5,117 nt of DNA from an uncultured Eubacteriales bacterium (GTDB lineage Bacteria; Bacillota; Clostridia; Oscillospirales; CAG-272), in contig CAKSSY010000091.1 of assembly GCA_934489945.1 (NCBI GenBank), positions 1 through 5,117 on the forward strand. The letters are read 5' to 3'. Every line of letters starts with the position of its first letter. Within the stretch, counting starts at the first letter, position 1. The notes under the pieces were generated by a model, which was not told the DNA's origin, ran no database searches, and worked only from the letters and a program-made list of their open reading frames with translations. Positions 1 through 5,117 of this stretch are shown here, piece after piece. Made by a program: the position numbers and the translations under genes.

Positions 1-77
1 GCAGCCCCTCGCCGGACTTCCCGGCGCAAAACTTCATTTTTGCAGAGACGTTTTTGCGAAAAACTATTGACAGTACC
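1..77. other. Non-coding stretch downstream of the hydrolase with overlapping short inverted repeats
   Basis: No convincing gene is visible here; a small frame on the plus strand could be the tail of something outside the window but matches nothing I know. Several perfect short stems can be drawn: CGCCGG (10-15) with CCGGCG (21-26) around a five-base loop; GCAAAA (26-31) with TTTTGC (38-43) around six bases; and GTTTTT (50-55) with AAAAAC (59-64) around three. A fourth, alternative pairing joins CGCAAAAC (25-32) to 50-58 with one bulged T. No T-run follows the GC-rich stem in the minus-strand direction, so it is not a standard intrinsic terminator for the operon, though transcription could end in this area. 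Confidence 0.4.
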
Positions 78-1022
78 TCATGATCTGATTTTCAAGTCCA
101 ACCATTCTGCAATGTCATCAAAAACTTCGGATTGATTGATCTCATTGAGCATCTCATGACGAGCCCCCGGATAGAGTTTCAATGTGACATCTGTCATACC
201 GGAGGATATCAATCGGTTATAAATCGCAATTACTCCTTTTCCGTAATTGCCGACCGGATCCTGATCGCCGCTGACCATCAGAATCGGAAGATCACGTTTT
301 AACTTTCCTGCCCAGTTTCTATCAGATACTTTTCCGAGAAGATAAAACAAATCATAATATCCACGAAGTGTAAAGGTAAAATTACAAAAAGGATCGTTTG
401 CATAGGCGTTTGTAATATTTCGATCACGTGTAACCCATGAAAACGAGGAATTTTCTTCACGAAAATGGTCGTTATAGCTTCCCATAGCTACCTTTTGGAT
501 AAAATCACTGCGATGTCGCTCTCCATAAAACAGCATCAAAAAGCGGGTAAGTGCCTTTCCGAATCCAGTCGGGTTATTGGGACCACCGGTTCCGCTGAGA
601 ATCGCTGCATCCACAGCATTTGGGTATTTTTCCAAATATCTTCGTGCGATAAAGGATCCCATGCTATGTCCTAACAGAACAATAGGAAGTCCTTCAAAAT
701 CAGTTCGGAGTTTTTGTGTTAGCGTATAAACATCGTCGACCATAAACTCAGCACCGCCTCCCTTGGCAGTAAAGCCGAGATCTTCCACACTGGTTGCAGT
801 ATCTCCATGTCCAAGATGGTCATTTCCGCATACAATATACCCTTTGTCACAAAGATAATCGGCAAACGGTTCGTATCTTCTTAGATATTCACACATTCCA
901 TGGCTGATTTGGAGAACAGCTCGTGGGGCACTCTTGATCGGAATATAGAAATAACAGGCAATCCGGTTAAGACCATCGGAAGATGGAAAATTGTTGCGAT
1001 AAAAAGTGTAATTTTTTGACAT
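78..1022 (-). CDS. Alpha/beta hydrolase, monoacylglycerol lipase / lysophospholipase-like (Hydrolase_4, serine aminopeptidase S33 group)
   Basis: This 314-residue protein has the full layout of the monoacylglycerol lipase-like alpha/beta hydrolases. The oxyanion region is SHGMCEYLRRYEPFADYL (40-57), matching the family's 'HGxxEhxxRYxxfA'. GNDHLGHGDT (66-75) matches the 'nDhrGHGxS' strand and turn. The nucleophile elbow is GHSMG (118-122, Ser120), the acid is probably Asp255 in SGDQDPVG, and the histidine is His289 in GARHEMLNE. The cap region between about 150 and 230 is rich in aromatic residues. I see no signal peptide or membrane anchor, so it should be cytoplasmic. Relatives cleave monoacylglycerols, lysophospholipids or other small esters; the substrate cannot be told from sequence. 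ATG at 1022 is supported by AAAGGAG six bases upstream and lies 12 bp after mrdA. It is the last gene of the visible run, so it may use the mrdA transcript; no separate promoter fits in the spacer. Confidence 0.92.
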   Translation of the reverse strand: MSKNYTFYRNNFPSSDGLNRIACYFYIPIKSAPRAVLQISHGMCEYLRRYEPFADYLCDKGYIVCGNDHLGHGDTATSVEDLGFTAKGGGAEFMVDDVYTLTQKLRTDFEGLPIVLLGHSMGSFIARRYLEKYPNAVDAAILSGTGGPNNPTGFGKALTRFLMLFYGERHRSDFIQKVAMGSYNDHFREENSSFSWVTRDRNITNAYANDPFCNFTFTLRGYYDLFYLLGKVSDRNWAGKLKRDLPILMVSGDQDPVGNYGKGVIAIYNRLISSGMTDVTLKLYPGARHEMLNEINQSEVFDDIAEWLDLKIRS

Positions 1023-1028
1023 ATTATA

Positions 1029-1035
1029 CTCCTTT
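1029..1035 (-). promoter_or_regulatory. Ribosome binding site of the hydrolase, touching the mrdA stop codon
   Basis: On the minus strand this reads AAAGGAG, six bases before the hydrolase ATG at 1022. Its first base is the last base of the mrdA TGA stop (1035-1037). This arrangement favours translational coupling, with ribosomes ending mrdA next to the site that starts the hydrolase. Confidence 0.8.
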
Positions 1036-3068
1036 CATTCGTTTTCCGAAACACCGTAAAATGCCTTCAGAACCGCTGCGGCAACTCCCTCGGAATATCG
1101 ACCGGTATTCGATCCCTCGATGACACAGGCGGAAACAATGTCCGGATTATTATAAGGAGCTGCACAGACAAACAATCCGTTATCGTTGTCAGTTCCGACC
1201 TCCGCTGTACCGGTTTTTCCGCCAACGGTAACCGGAATATCCTTCATAAAATTGGTTGCGGTAGCACTTTCACTAACCATGTGTTTCATTCCATCCATGA
1301 TTGCCGCAAGCGTCTTTTGACTGACCGAAAATTCACTTACAAGTTCCGGTGTGTAACTCCGAACAATTTCATCGGTATAGTATTCACGAATAGAATCCAA
1401 AATATGAACCCGATAACGGTTTCCGCCTCTCAAAAGTGTAGTAACATAATTACAAATTTGGAGTGGCGTGAAACGGTTATCCGACTGACCGATTGCCGCC
1501 ATTACGGTATCAGCAGGATACCATGCGGAGCCACCATTTGCAAGACGACTTGCTTCGCCGGCAAGATTGCCGGTAGATTCAGCCAATTCAATGCCGGTAG
1601 ATTCTCCCAATCCGAACGCCTTTGAATAGCGATTCATTTTTTCAATTCCAAGGCGATTGCCCATTTCAGCGAAAAAAACATTACACGAATGCGTAATTGC
1701 CTCTACCACATTTTGGTGACCGTGAGCTTCCGGATAGACCCAACATTTCATAGTATAATTATACAAAGTATAATAACCAATGCAATTTACCTCTCCGAAA
1801 GTATTGATAACTCCCTCCTCAAGTGCTGCCGCCGCAGTTCCAAGTTTGAAAGTGGAACCGGGAGTATAAAGACCGTTCAAAGATCGGTTCAACAAAGGGT
1901 GAGCAGGGTTTGTTAAAAGATTGTTATATTCCGTGCCAAAGGTGGTCAAATCATATGTTGGATAAGATGCCATGACTAAAACCCCGTTTGTTTTCGGGTC
2001 GATAGCCACAAAAGCACCGCCTGCGGATTCATTCTCCGAATATTTCTCGACATATTCTGCAAGGGCATCTTCCGCTGTCACTTGCAGATCTATGTCGATG
2101 GACAGCCAAACGTCCTTTCCGGCAATCGGTTCTTTGGATATATAGCTATCAATAATATAGCCATTTTTGTCCTCCACAACTGTTCGTTCGCCATCTGTGC
2201 CGTGAAGTTCTGCTTCAAACAATTTTTCAATCCCTGATGTGCCGACAATGGCATCATTCGGATATCCAAGTTCAGCGTAATAATCAACGGTATCAGGAGT
2301 TATCTTGCCGATGTTACCGAGAATATGAGAGAGATATCCCGGGTAGTTATACTGACGTTCACTGCTCCGTGGAAAAACCATCCCCAGTGCATTCCGTTCG
2401 GTCACATATGTGACCGTATCAATTGAGACATTGTCGGCAAGATGGTATTGCACAAATGTACCAAAATCGGTTGCGTCCATGTTATAACGTACACGAATCA
2501 GTTCGGTTATTTCTTCCGGAGTAAAGCGAGGCTCCCCACGACTATCTACCATTCCGAATTTTTTGGTATACCAGCGTACCATTTCATCATCGGTCATGTC
2601 CTGCTTAAATTCACGACGTTTTATTACACGTTTCAAACGCGAATTCAAGGTTGTTCCCTCTTCTTTGGCTTCGGGTTTCCAGTGCAGATCGGGATAGGTT
2701 CCTTCAAACGGAAAATAATCCGTCGTTCGTTTATCCGACGCTCCGGTCGCGCCAAGAGACTCAATGGCAATCAAAATAGAACGATTGGCCTCACTTTGAT
2801 CAGCCGGCATCGACCAGTAATCAAACGCCAATGCATATGCTTGTTTCGTTGTGGTGATAATCTTTCCGTTCCGATCGCATATATCCCCGCGAAGTGCCGG
2901 GATTGTAACGGTATATGTAAAACTTTTGACATCATATTCCCGATGGGCTTCGCCATTACTTCCGGCAAATTGAAAAGAGGCAAGTCGAATAATGAAAAAG
3001 AGGCACGCACAAGCAAAAAAGCCAAGCAGAATTACCGCACGGAGATACAATTTTTTCTTCTTATCCAT
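1035..3068 (-). CDS. mrdA: Penicillin-binding protein 2 (peptidoglycan DD-transpeptidase of the elongasome)
   Basis: This 677-residue class B penicillin-binding protein cross-links peptidoglycan outside the membrane. A short basic start (MDKKKK) is followed by one membrane anchor at about residues 8-29. The PBP dimer/pedestal domain spans about 50-310 and includes RGDICDRNG (60-68) and GTSGIEKLFEAELHG (276-290). The transpeptidase domain spans about 345-670. All three active-site motifs are intact: STFK (405-408, nucleophile Ser405), SCN (461-463) and KTGT (618-621). CIGYY...KCW (Cys429 and Cys442) before HGHQN is a cysteine pair common in clostridial PBP2. There is no PASTA domain, which argues against SpoVD/PbpB-type septal or spore enzymes. 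A hydrophilic, Lys/Glu-rich stretch at about 110-200 fits the longer pedestal seen in Firmicute PBP2. The ATG start has AAGGAG (3075-3080) six bases upstream. Its position directly after mreD supports the elongation role. Its glycosyltransferase partner RodA is not in the window. Confidence 0.93.
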   Translation of the reverse strand: MDKKKKLYLRAVILLGFFACACLFFIIRLASFQFAGSNGEAHREYDVKSFTYTVTIPALRGDICDRNGKIITTTKQAYALAFDYWSMPADQSEANRSILIAIESLGATGASDKRTTDYFPFEGTYPDLHWKPEAKEEGTTLNSRLKRVIKRREFKQDMTDDEMVRWYTKKFGMVDSRGEPRFTPEEITELIRVRYNMDATDFGTFVQYHLADNVSIDTVTYVTERNALGMVFPRSSERQYNYPGYLSHILGNIGKITPDTVDYYAELGYPNDAIVGTSGIEKLFEAELHGTDGERTVVEDKNGYIIDSYISKEPIAGKDVWLSIDIDLQVTAEDALAEYVEKYSENESAGGAFVAIDPKTNGVLVMASYPTYDLTTFGTEYNNLLTNPAHPLLNRSLNGLYTPGSTFKLGTAAAALEEGVINTFGEVNCIGYYTLYNYTMKCWVYPEAHGHQNVVEAITHSCNVFFAEMGNRLGIEKMNRYSKAFGLGESTGIELAESTGNLAGEASRLANGGSAWYPADTVMAAIGQSDNRFTPLQICNYVTTLLRGGNRYRVHILDSIREYYTDEIVRSYTPELVSEFSVSQKTLAAIMDGMKHMVSESATATNFMKDIPVTVGGKTGTAEVGTDNDNGLFVCAAPYNNPDIVSACVIEGSNTGRYSEGVAAAVLKAFYGVSENE
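1568..1604. repeat. 13-bp direct repeat inside mrdA
   Basis: TGCCGGTAGATTC occurs at 1568-1580 and again at 1592-1604, exactly 24 bp (eight codons) apart. On the coding strand both copies give Glu-Ser-Thr-Gly, at residues 488-492 and 497-500 of PBP2 (GESTGIELAESTGNL). It could be a small in-frame duplication or chance codon reuse in a naturally repetitive loop. Confidence 0.6.
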
Positions 3069-3082
3069 ATGTGACTCCTTTT

Positions 3083-3625
3083 TTAGGATATCTCACTCTT
3101 GCGTTTCAATAGTTTTGATACTCGTTTAATGGGATACCAAAGGAACAAGAAAAGCAAGAAAGTTCCGATTGCCTCAGGCAAAATACTTTCCGTCAAAGCC
3201 GCACCAAGCCGCGGTGAGGCAGACAGCCAAAAACAAACCAGTAACGACCAAACAGCCTTCAAAAATGTTGCGGAAATGGCATAAATACACCATGATGGAA
3301 AATTGCGACCAAGAATCCGTTCAGAGGCAAGTCCGAATCCGCCACCGCAAAACGAATAAAACAAAATCGGAAGTGCAGCTCCCATACCACCAAGAAAATA
3401 TACCAAAAGTCCCGCGCCGATGCCATTCAAAATGCCAATTCGAAACCCATCAAAAAACGCAATTCCAACAACAAAAACAAGAGCAAGATCGGGTATTGCC
3501 CCGAATAAATCCAGTCCCGGCAAAAAAGATGTCTGTAAAATCACAATGCCAAACAGCATTGCAAAAGCAACCAAAGAACGAAAAACAACATCCCGCGATC
3601 TTGCGTTAAGGTGTAATTTTTTCAT
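3083..3625 (-). CDS. mreD: Rod shape-determining protein MreD
   Basis: This 180-residue hydrophobic protein resembles MreD, the membrane subunit that works with MreB, MreC, RodA and PBP2 in lateral cell-wall elongation. It has about five to six membrane segments, near residues 15-31, 46-58, 62-80, 84-100, 112-135 and 151-166. Family-like features are QTSFLP (31-36) after the first helix, IPDLALVFVVGIAFFDGFRIG (44-64, the 'PdLlLilvvf.al.rG...G' block), and a basic C-terminal tail. The family often has Asp or Gln where this protein has Val-Tyr (about 75-76) in GLLVYFLGG. The call is strengthened by mrdA starting 14 bp downstream. The chosen start is ATG at 3625, seven bases after the ecfS stop. 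A TTG at 3655 would add ten residues but overlaps ecfS, and its AAAGG is only three bases away. The chosen start has no good Shine-Dalgarno, so coupling to ecfS translation is likely. mreB and mreC are not in view. Confidence 0.82.
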   Translation of the reverse strand: MKKLHLNARSRDVVFRSLVAFAMLFGIVILQTSFLPGLDLFGAIPDLALVFVVGIAFFDGFRIGILNGIGAGLLVYFLGGMGAALPILFYSFCGGGFGLASERILGRNFPSWCIYAISATFLKAVWSLLVCFWLSASPRLGAALTESILPEAIGTFLLFLFLWYPIKRVSKLLKRKSEIS

Positions 3626-3632
3626 GCATTTT

Positions 3633-4244
3633 TCAGTATTTATTTTTCTCGTCAACGACCTTTGATAAAGGTTTTGCTATTGCAGTTCCAACCAGTCCGC
3701 AAAATACAATTTCCAAAACTCCGTTCAATGCTACAAGTGCTACAATAATTGCTCCGATACTCATTTTGGACAAATCCATGGAAAATGCTTCAAGATTTGC
3801 ATTCCGGAAGAAAATCAAAAATGCTGTTACAAAAAATACAGTATTAAAGAGTGCTCCCGAAATTGAACCTACAATATACGAGACAAATTTGGTTTTATCC
3901 ACTCGCTGAACTGCACGAAACAGCAGTGCTGTGCAAAGCCCCATCAGAATTCTCGGAATGAAACAAATCACAAAGGTTGCAACCGGATCAATTCCCATCA
4001 GCACTTCACCAAAAGGACTGATTCCCCACAGTGCCTGCAAATAGCTGACAAGTCCAAACATACAACCGAGAAACATGCCGTACTTCCATCCGAGGACACA
4101 TGCCCCGATTGCGACGGGAATCATCAGCGTTGTAATGTCGATAACACCGATTTTGATAAATCCGAGCGGCGTAAAAGCAAAAGCAAAAATAAAGGCAAGT
4201 AAAATTGCGGCAATTGCCATTTTTTTCAATGCGAGGTGATTCAT
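3633..4244 (-). CDS. ECF transporter S component (substrate unassigned)
   Basis: This 203-residue integral membrane protein is almost certainly a substrate-binding S component of an energy-coupling-factor (vitamin) transporter, of the broad ECF_trnsprt type that includes PanT/HmpT-like proteins. It has about six hydrophobic segments, near residues 9-29, 36-52, 55-73, 86-110, 120-146 and 163-190. The family pattern is visible: FTPLGFIKIG followed by TTLMIPVAIGA, the glycine-spaced GWKYGMFLGCMFGLVSYL, the IPRILMG segment (97-102), GALFNTVFF (130-138), and LNGVLEI (173-179) in the last helix. The reading frame could be extended upstream to 4295, overlapping gtrA, but the ATG at 4244 has a perfect AGGAGG eight bases before it and is preferred. 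No EcfA ATPase or EcfT gene is present, so it would use a shared (group II) module encoded elsewhere. No riboswitch fits in the 25-bp leader, so the substrate cannot be guessed from regulation. Confidence 0.85.
   Translation of the reverse strand: MNHLALKKMAIAAILLAFIFAFAFTPLGFIKIGVIDITTLMIPVAIGACVLGWKYGMFLGCMFGLVSYLQALWGISPFGEVLMGIDPVATFVICFIPRILMGLCTALLFRAVQRVDKTKFVSYIVGSISGALFNTVFFVTAFLIFFRNANLEAFSMDLSKMSIGAIIVALVALNGVLEIVFCGLVGTAIAKPLSKVVDEKNKY
3658..3672. repeat. Perfect 6-bp inverted repeat just upstream of mreD
   Basis: ACCTTT (3658-3663) and AAAGGT (3667-3672) are perfect inverted copies separated by three bases, inside the last codons of the ECF S-component gene and about 33 bases before the mreD ATG. 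In the minus-strand mRNA the stem would bury the only AAAGG-like sequence near the alternative mreD TTG start. It is short and lies in coding sequence, so a regulatory role is only a possibility. Confidence 0.35.
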
Positions 4245-4252
4245 TTTTTGTT

Positions 4253-4258
4253 CCTCCT
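4253..4258 (-). promoter_or_regulatory. Ribosome binding site that fixes the ECF S-component start
   Basis: On the minus strand this reads AGGAGG, followed eight bases later by ATG at 4244. It is the strongest Shine-Dalgarno sequence in the window. It decides for the internal ATG over the longer frame starting at 4295, which would add 17 residues and overlap the end of the GtrA gene. Confidence 0.85.
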
Positions 4259-4269
4259 GACTTTTTATT

Positions 4270-4770
4270 TCAATTATGAGATTTACGAAAAACAATAAAT
4301 TTTCCGAGGATATAATTCAGAATTATCACGACCACAGCAGCAAGAATCTTCCCCCAAAAATCCGGAGAAAGTGAAACCGTAATGATAAGATGAAAATCAC
4401 GTGTTACATAACCGTTTGCCAAAAGAATCCAAACAGTACCGAATGTTACAAGTGAATCTGCACCCAACGAAAACAATCGTGAGGTAATAAAGGAAAGAAA
4501 ATTAACAGCAGTTTGCTTTCCGTTCTTGTCTTCCGCATATCGGAAAACCCATTTCTTATTTGTTACATAGGCAAACAACACCGACAGAATCCATTGCGTA
4601 ATTTGTGCCACACCGCGCATAGTATTATATGCAACTGTCCCATCTTCTACGCCACCGAGCCTTGCAAAGAAAAGAATCAGAAAGTAAGTGCCGAACCCCA
4701 CAACTGTTGTCATAGCACCAACAATCAAATAGGCGAGTATTTCACGATGTTTTTTCAGAAAATCAAGCAT
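4270..4770 (-). CDS. GtrA family membrane protein
   Basis: This 166-residue, mostly hydrophobic protein has the length and pattern of the GtrA family (Pfam GtrA/DPMS_TMD-like). I read four membrane helices, at about residues 11-36, 54-71, 98-119 and 139-158. Hallmarks are YLIVGAMTTVVGFGTYF in helix 1, FAYVTNKKWVF (about 67-77) after helix 2, and NYILGKFIVFR (about 152-162) at the C-terminus, which match the family's 'Nxxwx F' ends. Characterised relatives take part in moving or supplying polyprenyl-phosphate-linked sugars for O-antigen, teichoic acid or arabinogalactan modification. The start is ATG with AAAGG (4779-4783) eight bases upstream. It lies 17 bp after cysS and 25 bp before the ECF S-component gene. 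No glycosyltransferase partner is present in the window, so the glycan it serves is unknown. The family call is strong; the specific role is inference. Confidence 0.88.
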   Translation of the reverse strand: MLDFLKKHREILAYLIVGAMTTVVGFGTYFLILFFARLGGVEDGTVAYNTMRGVAQITQWILSVLFAYVTNKKWVFRYAEDKNGKQTAVNFLSFITSRLFSLGADSLVTFGTVWILLANGYVTRDFHLIITVSLSPDFWGKILAAVVVIILNYILGKFIVFRKSHN

Positions 4771-4787
4771 GAGGGGGACCTTTCTTG

Positions 4788-5117
4788 TTATTTTATCTCA
4801 AAGAGCGTTCCTTCTTTTGTATCAATCAACGTCACACCACGCTCGGTCAGCTCTGCCCGAATTCTGTCTGCCTCAGCATAATTTTTTGCTTTTTTGGCAG
4901 CAGCGCGTTCCTCGATCATTTGCTGTATCCACGTTGTCAATTCTGCGTCTAAGCCATCCGTCCCTTCTCTTTGACGCTGTGTTTTTTCGGCTGCGTCCAT
5001 GAGATTCAGGGTCAGAACTTTATCAAATTCGGCAATCAATGCCAGTTTTGTTGCGGCGTTAGTATCTGCCTTAAGAACATCATACAGAGCGGTAACGGCA
5101 AGTGATGTATTGAGATC
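4788..5117 (-). CDS. cysS: Cysteinyl-tRNA synthetase, C-terminal part (5' end beyond the window)
   Basis: This is the last 109 codons and the TAA stop of a gene that enters from the right edge. The frame is open to base 5117, so its start is not visible; the TTG near 5039 is an internal leucine codon. CysRS charges tRNA-Cys with cysteine in the cytoplasm. The visible part is the C-terminal helical (DALR-like) region, beginning DLNTSLAVTALYDVL, which matches the family's 'DLNTxxAlxxLf' helix. Near the end it has ERAAAKKAKNYAEADRIR and then a GVTLIDTKEGTLFEI tail, corresponding to the well-known CysRS ending (R-x-ARK-x-KdfaxADxIRdeL...GixleDtxxGt). The catalytic domain with its HIGH and KMSKS motifs lies outside the window. 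The stop is 17 bp before the GtrA gene on the same strand, so the two may be co-transcribed. Identification is firm; whether the upstream part is intact cannot be judged. Confidence 0.93.
   Translation of the reverse strand, partial: DLNTSLAVTALYDVLKADTNAATKLALIAEFDKVLTLNLMDAAEKTQRQREGTDGLDAELTTWIQQMIEERAAAKKAKNYAEADRIRAELTERGVTLIDTKEGTLFEIK

Noticed and set aside
10..26. An intrinsic terminator from the GC-rich stem (CGCCGG/CCGGCG)
   Set aside because: In the minus-strand direction the stem is followed by AGGGGCTGC rather than a T-run, and its stem is only six pairs, so I do not call a terminator.
2442..3074. A 210-codon open frame on the plus strand opposite the start of mrdA
   Set aside because: It lies entirely antisense to a PBP2 gene with all its motifs, has no recognisable domain or convincing ribosome binding site, and its basic, low-complexity composition is typical of an antisense shadow.
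3169..3609. A 146-codon plus-strand frame very rich in Lys, Gln and Pro
   Set aside because: It is the antisense of mreD. Hydrophobic Leu/Phe-rich codons read backwards give Lys/Gln/Arg-rich peptides, so the composition is an artefact.
4245..4269. A possible vitamin riboswitch ahead of the ECF S-component gene
   Set aside because: The leader is only 25 bp between two coding sequences, too short for any known vitamin riboswitch.
4245..4295. A 17-codon N-terminal extension of the ECF S component, overlapping gtrA
   Set aside because: The extension is polar, adds nothing family-like, and contains the perfect AGGAGG that serves the downstream ATG.
4513..5002. Overlapping plus-strand frames opposite gtrA and cysS
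   Set aside because: Both lie antisense to well-supported genes, with no domain or start signal of their own.
1..5117. A novel defence, mobile or secretion system
   Set aside because: Every gene belongs to a recognisable housekeeping or envelope family, and there are no transposases, integrases, attachment sites, toxin-like genes or CRISPR repeats.

Overview
All six recognisable genes in this window lie on the minus strand and read from right to left, with 7 to 25 bp between neighbours. The short spacers and, for most genes, a clear Shine-Dalgarno sequence point to one polycistronic transcript. The protein families and the AGGAGG-type ribosome binding sites suggest a low- to mid-GC Firmicute, most likely a gut-type Clostridia (Oscillospiraceae/Ruminococcaceae-like). 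That placement is an inference from style; no rRNA or other phylogenetic marker is complete here.

In transcription order the layout is: the 3' end of cysS (cysteinyl-tRNA synthetase, cut by the right edge); a GtrA-family four-helix membrane protein; an ECF-transporter S component (substrate unknown); mreD; mrdA (penicillin-binding protein 2 with SxxK, SxN and KTG motifs intact); and a monoacylglycerol-lipase-like alpha/beta hydrolase. The last 77 bp, downstream of the hydrolase, contain several overlapping short inverted repeats and no recognised gene.

The functional core is mreD-mrdA, two parts of the lateral-wall elongation machinery: a membrane organiser and the transpeptidase. mreB, mreC and rodA are not in the window. 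Upstream of mreD, where mreC would usually be, sit an ECF S component and a GtrA protein. GtrA proteins usually act on polyprenyl-linked sugars, so a link to envelope polymer assembly is plausible. The S component looks like vitamin uptake through a shared energising module encoded elsewhere. The terminal hydrolase probably acts on a lipid or other ester, and its ribosome binding site touches the mrdA stop codon.

I see no mobile element, CRISPR array, RNA gene or broken gene. This is mostly ordinary chromosomal housekeeping sequence. The points of interest are the unusual company kept by mreD-mrdA, the side-by-side S component and MreD, and a few small sequence oddities.
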